A stretch of 64,000 nt of DNA, from assembly GCA_030447305.1 (NCBI GenBank), contig JAUJPC010000002.1:314815-378814 (forward strand). Reading direction: 5' to 3'. How positions within the stretch are numbered: position 1 is the stretch's first letter; every line of letters begins with the position of its first letter. Positions 19,837-28,983 of this stretch are shown piece after piece. The DNA is from Actinomycetota bacterium. GTDB taxonomy: Bacteria; Actinomycetota; CADDZG01; JAHWKV01. The position numbers were made by a program, and so were the translations under genes. The notes under the pieces were generated by a model, which ran no database searches, had not been told where the DNA came from, and worked only from the letters and a program-made list of their open reading frames with translations.

Positions 19837-21537
19837 ATGAGCGACAAACCGGATCTCAAGCCGCGCAGTGCCGATGTTACCGAGGGCGCCAAGCGGGCCC
19901 CGGCACGAGCCATGCTGCGGGCGGTAGGAATGCGGGACAACGACTTCCCCAAGCCAATCATTGCCGTCGCGTCCTCCTGGAACGAGGTCACGCCGTGCAA
20001 CCTGCACCTGGACAAGCTCGCCGACCGCTCCAAGGCGGGGGTTCATGAGGCGGGCGGCTACCCGCTGGAGTTCACCACCATCGCAGTCTCCGACGGCATC
20101 TCGATGGGGACCGAGGGCATGCGAGCATCGTTGGTTTCCCGGGAGGCAATCGCCGACTCGGTAGAGCTTATGGTTCATGCCGAGCGGCTGGACGGCGTGG
20201 TCACCATCGCCGGCTGCGACAAGAGCCTTCCCGGCATGGTCATGGCGGCCGTGCGGCTGAACCTGCCGTCGGTCTTCCTCTACGGCGGCACCATCATGCC
20301 GGGGCGCTTCCGCGGCAAGGACGTGACGATCCAGGATGTCTTTGAGGGAGTTGGGGCACACGCCGCCGGCAAGATGACCGATGCCGAGCTGCACGAGCTT
20401 GAGTCCAATGCCTGTCCCGGAGCCGGCTCCTGCGCCGGCCATTACACGGCCAACACCATGGCGGCTGCGGTGGAGGCCATGGGCCTGTCGCTGCCCGGAA
20501 GTGCCTCGCCTCCGGCCATCACCGAACGGCGGGCGGAGTTCGCCTTTCAAAGCGGCATGGCCGTCGTCGAGCAGTTGAAGCTCGGCATCACGGCACGGGA
20601 CATCGTGACCCGCGAAGCCATCGAGAATGCCATCACCATCGTCATGGCCACCGGGGGATCGACCAACGCCGTTCTGCACCTGCTGGCCATCGCTCACGAA
20701 GCCGGCCTGGAGCTACAAATCGACGACTTCGACAGGATATCCCGCCGGGTCCCCCACATCGCCGACCTCCGGCCCGCCGGTCGGTTCATCATGGCCGACT
20801 GGGACCGGGTGGGCGGCGTCCAGGTGGTCATCCGCCAGCTGCTGGAGGCGGACTTGCTTCACGGTAACGCCCTGACCGCCAACGGGAAGACTCTGGCCGA
20901 GAACGCAGTGGGGGCAGGCGAGCCCGACGGCGAGGTCGTCCGGCCGATGTCGAAGCCGCTTCACCCCACCGGAGGCACGGTAATCCTCAAGGGGACGCTG
21001 GCGCCCGACGGTTCAGTTTGCAAGGCTGCCGGCTTGGAAGGTGCCGACGCAATCCGCGGACCCGCCCGGGTGTTCAACTCGGAGGACGATGCTTTCGAGG
21101 CCGTGGTCACCGGACAGATTCGTGCGGGCGATGTGGTCGTGATCCGCTACGAGGGTCCCAAGGGCGGGCCCGGCATGCGGGAGATGCTGGCCGTCACCGG
21201 TGCGATATTCGGCGCCGGTCTGGGCAGAGACGTTGCCCTGATCACCGACGGACGGTTCTCAGGTGCCACTCATGGGTTCTCGGTGGGCCACGTGGCCCCT
21301 GAGGCCGCCGACGGGGGGCCGATCGCTCTGGTCATGGAAGGCGACGAGATCGTTCTCGACGTGCCCAACCGAAAAATCGACCTGCTGGTGGACGACGAGG
21401 AGCTCAGCCGGCGGCTCGCCGCCTGGAACGCTCCGCCTCCCAGGTACGCCACGGGAGCCCTGGAGAAGTACGCCCGCACGGTCGGCAGCTCGGCCCGGGG
21501 GGCCGTTACGACGGCGTGGGTACCGCAGTCCAGCTGA
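19837..21537 (+). CDS. ilvD: dihydroxy-acid dehydratase
   Basis: [42 protein letters not shown] aagaggag. Confidence 0.97.
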   Translation: MSDKPDLKPRSADVTEGAKRAPARAMLRAVGMRDNDFPKPIIAVASSWNEVTPCNLHLDKLADRSKAGVHEAGGYPLEFTTIAVSDGISMGTEGMRASLVSREAIADSVELMVHAERLDGVVTIAGCDKSLPGMVMAAVRLNLPSVFLYGGTIMPGRFRGKDVTIQDVFEGVGAHAAGKMTDAELHELESNACPGAGSCAGHYTANTMAAAVEAMGLSLPGSASPPAITERRAEFAFQSGMAVVEQLKLGITARDIVTREAIENAITIVMATGGSTNAVLHLLAIAHEAGLELQIDDFDRISRRVPHIADLRPAGRFIMADWDRVGGVQVVIRQLLEADLLHGNALTANGKTLAENAVGAGEPDGEVVRPMSKPLHPTGGTVILKGTLAPDGSVCKAAGLEGADAIRGPARVFNSEDDAFEAVVTGQIRAGDVVVIRYEGPKGGPGMREMLAVTGAIFGAGLGRDVALITDGRFSGATHGFSVGHVAPEAADGGPIALVMEGDEIVLDVPNRKIDLLVDDEELSRRLAAWNAPPPRYATGALEKYARTVGSSARGAVTTAWVPQSS

Positions 21538-21540
21538 TCT

Positions 21541-22058
21541 TCAGCTTGCCGCCTTCATAACGTCGAGCACTCTGCGCTTCACCCGTTGAGGCTCCAGGCC
21601 CACCGCCGATAGAGCGTCCTTGACGGTCGGGCCCGCGTCCAGAACGCCCAGCAGGATGTGGCCGTCCTCGATCGTCTTGGACTTGAGAGCCAGGGCGTGT
21701 CCCAGCGATAGCTCAAGGGCTTTCTTAGTATCGCTCGTAAAGGGGATGTGCCCCTTGTGTGCACCACTCCGGGCCCACGCCCCCTTTCCGAAACTGCGTT
21801 CCACCCGGCTTTTTACCTCGTCCAGGTCGATGCCGAGCTTGGCCAGCAGTGCGCCATCCTGGGTATCGATGGCGGCCGTCAGCGCCTCCCGGGTGGCTCC
21901 CAGCTCGGATAGGACCGCAGCTGCAGACTAGTCTCGGGCGCCGTGGCAACAGCGAGCAAGAGGTGATCGGGCCGGATCCTATCGTCCCCATGCCGGCCGG
22001 CAATCTCAACGGCCGTGCTGACGACGCTTAGCGCCTGCTTGGTGAATCTCTCGAACAT
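21541..22058 (-). pseudogene. Clp N-terminal-domain protein, frame disrupted near 21927-21935
   Basis: Frame 1: MFERFTKQALSVVSTAVEIAGRHGDDRIRPDHLLLAVATAPETS; continues only in another frame as SAAAVLSELGATREALTAAIDTQDGALLAKLGIDLDEVKSRVERSFG...LGVLDAGPTVKDAL. Confidence 0.75.
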
Positions 22059-22278
22059 CCCTACCTCCTAACTTGCGGCCGTGCTTGCGATGCACCGTCT
22101 GCTTGGTGACTCCGAGGGCTCCGGCGATCTCCTCCCAGGACCATCCCCGGTCGCGGGCGCGCTCAACGTGAAGGTCCTCCAACCGGTCCAGCGTCCGGCG
22201 CAGGGCCGCAATTGCCCGAAGACCGTCACCGGGATGATCGTCAGTCGCCGCTACAGCCATCTTCCTCAATTCGTCCAT
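22006..22278 (-). CDS. small helix-turn-helix protein
   Basis: RARDRGWSWEEIAGALGVTKQTVHRKHGRKLG; overlaps the Clp-N start by 53 nt. Confidence 0.8.
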   Translation of the reverse strand: MDELRKMAVAATDDHPGDGLRAIAALRRTLDRLEDLHVERARDRGWSWEEIAGALGVTKQTVHRKHGRKLGGRDVREIHQAGAKRRQHGR

Positions 22279-22284
22279 GGCGTC

Positions 22285-22314
22285 AGCATAGGCTGACAAA
22301 CGCATCTTTGACAA
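22285..22314 (-). promoter_or_regulatory. candidate promoter of a leaderless HTH gene
   Basis: TTGTCA (22309-22314) -18 nt- TATGCT (22285-22290), 6 nt before ATG at 22278. Confidence 0.5.
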
Positions 22315-22389
22315 CACATGCTGACGAATCCAGCCGTTGTATGTCGGTGGCGACCCCTAAAATTGCGGCATGAGTTGGACGCACCTGCT

Positions 22390-22935
22390 ATGACGCCGCC
22401 TGAACAAACCGCCTTGCCCGATGCCAGGGCAGAGTTCTTGCCCGAGATCGAAGTACGTCGGTCGGAGCGTCGTCACCGTACGGTTTCGGCGCGTCTCAAA
22501 GACGGCAAGCTGGTGTTGTACCTCCCTGCGTCCATGTCCCAAGCCGAAGAGGCCCGCTGGGTGGAGACGATGACGAAGCGGTTTAAGGCCCGCAGTCTCC
22601 GGCGCACCCTGAACTCGGACGGCGAGCTCCAGCGGCGGACGGCCGAGCTGAACCGGCTTTACTTCAACGGCCGCCTGAGGTGGTCTTCGCTGCAGTACGT
22701 GACCAACCAGAACATGCGGTACGGCTCATGTTCTCCCCGGGAAGGCACCATACGGATCTCGTCGGCGCTGGCGGAGATGCCTCGATGGGTTCGGGATTAC
22801 GTGCTGGTGCACGAGCTGGCCCACCTGGTGGAAGCCAACCACTCCCCGGCCTTTTGGACTCTGGTGAACCGTTATCCGCTGACCGAGAGAGCAAGGGGCT
22901 ACCTGATAGCGAAGGGGTTGGAAGAGGAGGGTTAG
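22390..22935 (+). CDS. YgjP-like (DUF45/M48-type) metallopeptidase
   Basis: [34 protein letters not shown] (HExxH). Confidence 0.85.
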   Translation: MTPPEQTALPDARAEFLPEIEVRRSERRHRTVSARLKDGKLVLYLPASMSQAEEARWVETMTKRFKARSLRRTLNSDGELQRRTAELNRLYFNGRLRWSSLQYVTNQNMRYGSCSPREGTIRISSALAEMPRWVRDYVLVHELAHLVEANHSPAFWTLVNRYPLTERARGYLIAKGLEEEG

Positions 22936-23237
22936 GAGAGAAGTTTCTTGGCCCGGTCCTCGATGAGGCTTTTCGCCTTGCCTTCGAAGCGGCCGGTGCC
23001 CGGTGGCATCGAGCCCCGGATCTGGGCGCTTGAGGTGTTAACCAGAATGGTGCCGGAGAGCTTGAACATCTTCAGCTTCAAGCTGAAGTCGCACTTGTTG
23101 CCGTTCCACCGCTCGGTGACGTTGCCAACCTGGCTTCCGTACTGGCTCTTGAGGTCGGCCACCAAGGACTTGATGCGTGAGAGCGCCTCCTCTTCCGAGA
23201 GTTGGTGCGGCACCGAGACAACGAACTCTTTGCCCAT
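22932..23237 (-). CDS. polyhydroxyalkanoic acid system family protein
   Basis: [22 protein letters not shown]...[23 protein letters not shown]...[21 protein letters not shown]. Confidence 0.7.
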   Translation of the reverse strand: MGKEFVVSVPHQLSEEEALSRIKSLVADLKSQYGSQVGNVTERWNGNKCDFSLKLKMFKLSGTILVNTSSAQIRGSMPPGTGRFEGKAKSLIEDRAKKLLS

Positions 23238-23336
23238 CCGCCCTCTTTTCGTCCGACCGAACCCAGGGTTGCCGAGCTTTGTGACGGCCGGTCGGCAGTA
23301 CACCCACCCCCGTAGGTGTACAGCCTGTTGCGTAAC

Positions 23337-23600
23337 CTAGATGCGCCGCCGCCGGCCCATTCCGCCTTCGGCTGCGCCGATCAGCAGAACTGCGGCAACC
23401 ACCGCGACGATGAAGCCGATTACGTTTAGCTCAAAGATGTCTCCGCTTCCGAGGAAGCTAGCCACAAGACCACCGATGAGAGCGCCCACCACTCCCAGCA
23501 GCATGGTCATGCCGATGCCGAGAGCCTGCCTGCCCGGCTTTAAAGCCCGTGCCAGCGCACCGATGATGAGGCCTACTATCAACAATCCGATTATCTGCAT
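23337..23600 (-). CDS. GlsB/YeaQ/YmgE family membrane protein
   Basis: IIGLLIVGLIIGALARALKPGRQALGIGMTMLLGVVGALIGG. Confidence 0.9.
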   Translation of the reverse strand: MQIIGLLIVGLIIGALARALKPGRQALGIGMTMLLGVVGALIGGLVASFLGSGDIFELNVIGFIVAVVAAVLLIGAAEGGMGRRRRI

Positions 23601-23745
23601 CCGTCACTCCTTGAGAGGTAGCCGACACCCGGGGTACTCCGGGCGTCTAGGGATTCCCCTTTAGGACCGAGTTCAACCGTGCCTCCTTCGAGGACGGCAC
23701 GCCCATACGGTGAGCAAAAGCGCTCAACTTTTTGGTCGACAGTAC

Positions 23746-24093
23746 CTAATCCTCCTTGCGCCTCCAGGAGGACTTCTTCTCCGGGATGATGCGGACCTGG
23801 GACTGCTCACTGCCGGTGCCCTTTGAGAGAATCTCGGCCCTGCCTGAGTTGAGAACACCCCACTTCGGTTTGCCGTGGATTAGAACCGACACCCTCGGAT
23901 CCCGCTGCAGGTTGCGGAGCTTTTTCGCGTTGGAGTCGGACTCGAACCGCAGGGCGCCCTCTTCCCACCGTACCCCTACGGGGACGCAATGGGGGTATCC
24001 GTCTCTGCCGTTGGTGGTCAGAACCCCAATGGTGCGGTCGGTCCGCTCCAGCTCCCATGGTTCGAACTCGGGACCGGCTGTTCGCTCACTCAC
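23746..24093 (-). CDS. pyridoxamine 5'-phosphate oxidase / F420-type split-barrel protein
   Basis: IGVLTTNGRDGYPHCVPVGVRWEEGALRFESDSNAKKLRNLQRDPRVSVLI. Confidence 0.8.
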   Translation of the reverse strand: MSERTAGPEFEPWELERTDRTIGVLTTNGRDGYPHCVPVGVRWEEGALRFESDSNAKKLRNLQRDPRVSVLIHGKPKWGVLNSGRAEILSKGTGSEQSQVRIIPEKKSSWRRKED

Positions 24094-24102
24094 CCGACCT
24101 CC

Positions 24103-24537
24103 TCAATGCACGTCGTTTCGGCCGCGGGCGATGACCTCGACCTCGTTGCCCTCGGGATCATCGACGTAGAAAGTTCGCACGTCCTTGAGAACCGGGTGTA
24201 CGCCTTGCCGGGTTTCCAGGCCCGCCCGGCGACAAGCTTCCTCGAGCTCATCGTATCGGGCGGGATTGACCGCAAAGGCCAGGTGATGAAGAACCCGGGC
24301 CGGCCTGTCTGCGGGAAACGGCGGCGCTTCGTCGGGGTGCGGGAACAAAACGATCATCTCCGGCACTCCGCCGGGTCCAATTCCGGCACTCAAGAACTTT
24401 GCTCGGAAATCCGGCTCCGAGATCATCTGTAGCCCGAACAGGTCGCGGTAGAAGCGAAGGGCGCTGTCCATGTCGCGGGTCCACAGCACGATCTCAGAGA
24501 TGCCGAGGACCGCACGATCGGAAGGAGGATCGGTCAA
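24103..24537 (-). CDS. VOC/glyoxalase family protein
   Basis: VLWTRDMDSALRFYRDLFGLQ...FYVDDPEGNEVEVIARG. Confidence 0.88.
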   Translation of the reverse strand: MTDPPSDRAVLGISEIVLWTRDMDSALRFYRDLFGLQMISEPDFRAKFLSAGIGPGGVPEMIVLFPHPDEAPPFPADRPARVLHHLAFAVNPARYDELEEACRRAGLETRQGVHPVLKDVRTFYVDDPEGNEVEVIARGRNDVH

Positions 24538-24570
24538 GCGAAACCTGGCGAACTTGAGTTCAGAACTTGC

Positions 24571-24711
24571 TCAGTGGCAGCCTTCGTGACCACATCCACA
24601 GTCGTGGGCTTCGTGGCCTTCGTGTGAGCCGTGCTGCTGGCAGTAGTCGCTGCAGTATCCGTCTTCCCGAGCTTCGCACATGCAACCTTCGTGACCGCAT
24701 TGCTGAGCCAT
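24571..24711 (-). CDS. metallothionein-like Cys/His-rich protein (46 aa)
   Basis: MAQQCGHEGCMCEAREDGYCSDYCQQHGSHEGHEAHDCGCGHEGCH; 8 Cys, 7 His; RBS ggaggcagc. Confidence 0.75.
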   Translation of the reverse strand: MAQQCGHEGCMCEAREDGYCSDYCQQHGSHEGHEAHDCGCGHEGCH

Positions 24712-24809
24712 GCTGCCTCCTCGAACTCGACTGTACATCCTTAACGATACGACTCGGAGGGCCTTCAGGTCTAACCGCAAGCGGCCCGGATTCCGTTACG
24801 CTGTGTCTC

Positions 24810-25754
24810 GTGCCAAAGGATGACGGCTCTCTCAAAATCGGCATCTCCGAATGCCTGCTGGGCGCGGAGGTGCGCTACGACGGCGGCCACAAGCGGAACA
24901 GCTTCGTAGTGGATCTGCTGGGCGAGGTGTTTGCCTTCGTGCCGGTCTGCCCTGAGGTGGAAGCAGGGATGGGGGTTCCCCGGGAACCGGTCCGACTCCA
25001 GGCCCTGGGGGGCCAAACTGGGATGGTGGGAACGGAGTCGGGAACCGACCACACCGAGTCGATGAGCCGTTTCATTGCAGGGAAGATGGCGGTCCTGGCG
25101 GAGGCGGACCTCAGCGGTTTCATCCTCAAGAGCGGGTCCCCAAGTTGTGGGATCGAAGTCGCCGTCGAGGGATCCGCCGGGCCCGAGGCCGGCCTGTTCG
25201 CCCGAGCGCTCAACGAGAGGCTGCCTCAGCTGCCGAAGATCGAAGAAACGGGCCTTAACGATGCCGAGACGCGCCAGAACTTCGTTGAGCGGGTATTTGC
25301 TTACGCCCGCCAGATGCGGTTTTTCGGCGAGGAGCGCAGCGTCGGGCAGCTGGTGATGGCGCACGCGCAGGCTAAGCTCCAACTGGACGCCCACAGTCCG
25401 GGCGTCCATGCCGAGATCGCCGATCTGTTCAAGAAGGCCGGGGAACTCTCCGACCAGGAGCTGAGAGCCCGGTATTTGACGCGGTTCATGGAGGCACTGG
25501 AGATTCCCGCCTCGCCCACCAGCCACTTCGCCGTGCTAAAGACGGTGTTCGACGGGGTTAAAAAGACCGTGGAACCTGCTGTCCAGAAGGAACTGGCCCG
25601 GGCGCTGCAGGATTACCGCCAGGGCAACGTTCCACTCAGTGTGCCGTTGACGCTGTTAAGGCACTACGTGCGAACCCAGGAGCACCCGCGCTTCAACCAG
25701 CAAACCTACCTCGAGCCGGAGCCCAAAGAGATGATTCTGAGGACCCGCGTGTAA
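24810..25754 (+). CDS. DUF523-DUF1722 fusion protein
   Basis: KIGISECLLGAEVRYDGGHKRN (DUF523) followed by a YbgA-like DUF1722 domain; GTG start. Confidence 0.8.
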   Translation: MPKDDGSLKIGISECLLGAEVRYDGGHKRNSFVVDLLGEVFAFVPVCPEVEAGMGVPREPVRLQALGGQTGMVGTESGTDHTESMSRFIAGKMAVLAEADLSGFILKSGSPSCGIEVAVEGSAGPEAGLFARALNERLPQLPKIEETGLNDAETRQNFVERVFAYARQMRFFGEERSVGQLVMAHAQAKLQLDAHSPGVHAEIADLFKKAGELSDQELRARYLTRFMEALEIPASPTSHFAVLKTVFDGVKKTVEPAVQKELARALQDYRQGNVPLSVPLTLLRHYVRTQEHPRFNQQTYLEPEPKEMILRTRV

Positions 25755-25768
25755 GCGGCTCGCCGAGG

Positions 25769-28405
25769 TCAGTCCCGCCTTCCGATGCCCTCGAGCAGTA
25801 TCTTCACCGCTTCCCGGGCGTACAACTCCTCATTGATCACGCCCTCCAGGTCACCGTTGGCGCCAAGTGCCTGCGCCGCCAGCGCGCCGATCAACAGCTG
25901 CGCCGCGTGCTCGGTGTTGCTGAGCTTCCCGATCCGGCCGAAGCGCTGCTCCAGTGTCAGATAGCCGCTGACGCGGGAGATGTCCAGGGCCGGCTCCCCG
26001 CTGGTATAGCCGTACCGGTAGTGATCATAGGTGGCCCTTGCCACCTCCTCGAGGTTGGACCGAACGTCGCCGTGTCCCGCCCTGAAAGGCAGATCCCTGA
26101 GGAGGGTGCCCAGCTCGGAAGGCGCCCGGTTTCCATCGGGGGAGGGAGGGTGCGAAGTGGCCGGGACCGCGGCCGGCGGCGCAAGCGCCGGCTCCAGATG
26201 GTCGGCCTCGGGGACGGGGCTGACGGCTGGCGCCTCCGGTTGCTCGGCGTCTTCGGACTCGATGTGGATCCTGGGAAGAACCCGGTCCAGCCACCGGGGG
26301 AGGTACCAGTTGGCCTCCCCCAGGAGCTCCATGGTGGCGGGCACCAGCACCATTCGGACGAGCGTGGCGTCGATCAGGACCGCTGCCGCCAACCCCAAGC
26401 CGATCAGCTTGGCGTTCGGGTTGGTGCCGAGAACGAACGAGAAGAACACCGTAACCATGATGGCCGCCGCGGCGGTGATGACCCGGGCGGTAGAAGCCAG
26501 CCCGTCGGCGACGGCTTGGGCGTTGTTGCGGGAACGGTCGTGCTCCTCCTTGATTCGGGACAGCAGGAAGACCTCGTAGTCCATCGACAGGCCGAACAGG
26601 ATGGCGAACAGCAGCATCGGGCTGAAGGCGGCGATTGGCCCGGTCCGGTCGACACCGATGTACTCGGCACCCCAGCCCCACTGGAACACCGCAACCAGGA
26701 CACCGAACGCCGCTGCGATCGCTATCACGTTCATGATCGCCGCCTTCAGCGGGACCAGGATGGAGCGGAAAGCTGCCATCAGCAGCAGGAAGCTGAGCAG
26801 GATGATGCCCCCGAAGAACCAGGGCAGCCGCTCGGTGAGCTTGTCGGTCAGGTCCACGCCGATTGCGGCCGCTCCTCCGGCATGCAGATCCAGACCGTCG
26901 CCGGCGGCGGGAGCGACGATGTCGTCCCTGAGGTGGTGCACCAGCTCGTCGGTCCTCTCGTCCTGAGGAGCGTACTTGCCGAATACCTGGATCACCGAAG
27001 CCGTGGGTCTCACCGGATCATTCGGGATTACCGGTGAGACGCCTGCGACGCCCGGGTCGGCGGCCAGCCGGGCGGCCAGTGCCTGCAACCTGGGCAACGC
27101 GGCGGGGGACTCGAAGCTGGCGGCCACCAAAAGGGGACCGTTCGAGCCGGGACCGAATGCCTCGGACAGCAGATCGTAGGCCCGGCGGCTGGTCAGTTCC
27201 GTAGGTCCGTTGCCTGCGTCCTGGTTGCCGAGCCGGATGCTGAACGCGGGAGCGGCCAGTGCTCCCAGGATGACCAGACAAGCAAAGGCCGAGATCAGCG
27301 GATGCCGCTGGATGGCGCGGCTCCACCGGTACCAGAATCCGGAATCCTTCGGTTTGGCAAGCTTGCCCTTACGCCGGAAATGGATGGACAGGCTGTCGAT
27401 GTGTCTTCCCACCAGGCTCATCAACGCAGGCAGAAGGGTTACAGAGGCGAGCATGGTCACGAGGACGGCGATACCCGCGCCCACGGCCAGGCCGTTCATG
27501 AACGACAGCTCCATCAGGAACATGCCCATCAGGCTGATGATCACCGTGACTCCGGCAAACAGCACCGCCCGGCCGGCGGTGGTCATCGCTTTGACGACGG
27601 CCTCCTCGGTCTCCATCCCGTCTATCAGGTTCTGCCGGTAACGGGTGACGATGAACAGGGCGTAGTCGATGCCCACCCCCAGACCGATCATCGCGGAGAC
27701 CAGCGGCGCAAAGGTCACCACGTCCATGTAAGCCGCGAGCAGAGTCAGCCCGGTGACGCCGATCCCCACGCCGAACAGCGCAGTGAAAATCGGCAGGCCC
27801 ATCGCCAGCACCGAGCCGAAGGAGACGAGCAGTATGAGCACCGCGGCGCCCAACCCGATGAGCTCGTTGCGGCCGAGCGGAGGGGCAAGCTCCTGGAAGG
27901 GCGGGCCCCCGTACTCGACGGTCAGCTTGTCGTCGGGCCTGACCGCCTCATTGACGGCTTCCTGGATCTCGTCGGATAGCTCGATCGGGAGCTCGGCGAA
28001 TCCCCGGTCGAACTGCAGCTCGGCGTACGCGATCCTGCCGGCGGATGGGCCGGCCGGCGCCACCTGACGTGCTCCCTCGGGAGTGTAGGGGCTGGTTAGA
28101 GAGACCAGATACTCGCCGGAGGCCCGCCGGGCGGCATCGAAGCCGGCCTCCATCCGCGCCCGAACCGCCTCGACGCCATCCTCGGCCCGGAAGACGATCT
28201 CGCCGGTGGTGCCGGCCCGGGCGGGCATCTTCTCCTCCAGGAGATCGAGGGTCTCCTGGGTTTCGGTTCCCGGAAGGCTGAAGTTGTTGTTGAGCTTGCC
28301 TCCCTGGGTCTCCGCGAGGATCACCGTGCCGGCAAGCAGCAGAATCCAGATGAGGAGCATCAGCCACTTGTGCCGGTAGCTGAACCGGGCGACACCTTCG
28401 AGCAC
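25769..28405 (-). CDS. MMPL/RND family transporter with long cytoplasmic C-terminal extension
   Basis: Two MMPL repeats (GLGVGIDYALFIVTRYR; GLSMDYEVFLLSRIKEEHDRS); RBS GGAGG before GTG 28405. Confidence 0.9.
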   Translation of the reverse strand: MLEGVARFSYRHKWLMLLIWILLLAGTVILAETQGGKLNNNFSLPGTETQETLDLLEEKMPARAGTTGEIVFRAEDGVEAVRARMEAGFDAARRASGEYLVSLTSPYTPEGARQVAPAGPSAGRIAYAELQFDRGFAELPIELSDEIQEAVNEAVRPDDKLTVEYGGPPFQELAPPLGRNELIGLGAAVLILLVSFGSVLAMGLPIFTALFGVGIGVTGLTLLAAYMDVVTFAPLVSAMIGLGVGIDYALFIVTRYRQNLIDGMETEEAVVKAMTTAGRAVLFAGVTVIISLMGMFLMELSFMNGLAVGAGIAVLVTMLASVTLLPALMSLVGRHIDSLSIHFRRKGKLAKPKDSGFWYRWSRAIQRHPLISAFACLVILGALAAPAFSIRLGNQDAGNGPTELTSRRAYDLLSEAFGPGSNGPLLVAASFESPAALPRLQALAARLAADPGVAGVSPVIPNDPVRPTASVIQVFGKYAPQDERTDELVHHLRDDIVAPAAGDGLDLHAGGAAAIGVDLTDKLTERLPWFFGGIILLSFLLLMAAFRSILVPLKAAIMNVIAIAAAFGVLVAVFQWGWGAEYIGVDRTGPIAAFSPMLLFAILFGLSMDYEVFLLSRIKEEHDRSRNNAQAVADGLASTARVITAAAAIMVTVFFSFVLGTNPNAKLIGLGLAAAVLIDATLVRMVLVPATMELLGEANWYLPRWLDRVLPRIHIESEDAEQPEAPAVSPVPEADHLEPALAPPAAVPATSHPPSPDGNRAPSELGTLLRDLPFRAGHGDVRSNLEEVARATYDHYRYGYTSGEPALDISRVSGYLTLEQRFGRIGKLSNTEHAAQLLIGALAAQALGANGDLEGVINEELYAREAVKILLEGIGRRD

Positions 28406-28526
28406 TTCTACCTCCGACACCGAGGAATGGGGCGAGCCTGGGGACTGGAAGCCGGGAACCCTATATCGCAACCATTATGGGTCGGAGGTAGAGGTCAGGG
28501 AACCGGTAATATCCCCGATGGCGGGG

Positions 28527-28970
28527 TCAGCTCCCGTGCTTCTCGTTGTGAACCTTGACGCCTTCCAGAAAGGTGTTCCAGCCCAAAAGGGCGCACTTGA
28601 TGCGCACGGGGTACTTCTGCACCCCCTGAAGCGCCACCAGGTCGCCCAGCGAGTCTTCGTCCTCGACGCTCTCGCCCTGCATCATCGCCTTGAAGGTGTT
28701 GGCCAGCTCCTCGGCCTCCGCAACAGGCAGACCCATCAGCTTCTCCGTCATCATCGACACCGATGCCTGGGAGATGGAGCAGCCGCGGCCCTCGAACCCG
28801 ACGTTGGTGACCTTGCCGTCCTCGATGTCGACGTACAGGTCGATCTCGTCGCCACACAGCGGGTTGTCCCGGTGCAGGTGAACGTCGGCTCCCTCGATCT
28901 TGGTCCGGTTACGTGGCGTCCGGTAGTGGTCGAGGATTACTTCCTTATACAGGTCTTCCAGGTCGCTCAA
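28527..28970 (-). CDS. sufU: SufU/NifU-like Fe-S assembly protein
   Basis: DLYKEVILDHYRTPRN, NPLCGDEIDLYV, GCSISQASVSMM; RBS AAGGAGG before TTG. Confidence 0.93.
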   Translation of the reverse strand: MSDLEDLYKEVILDHYRTPRNRTKIEGADVHLHRDNPLCGDEIDLYVDIEDGKVTNVGFEGRGCSISQASVSMMTEKLMGLPVAEAEELANTFKAMMQGESVEDEDSLGDLVALQGVQKYPVRIKCALLGWNTFLEGVKVHNEKHGS

Positions 28971-28983
28971 ACGGATGCCCTCC

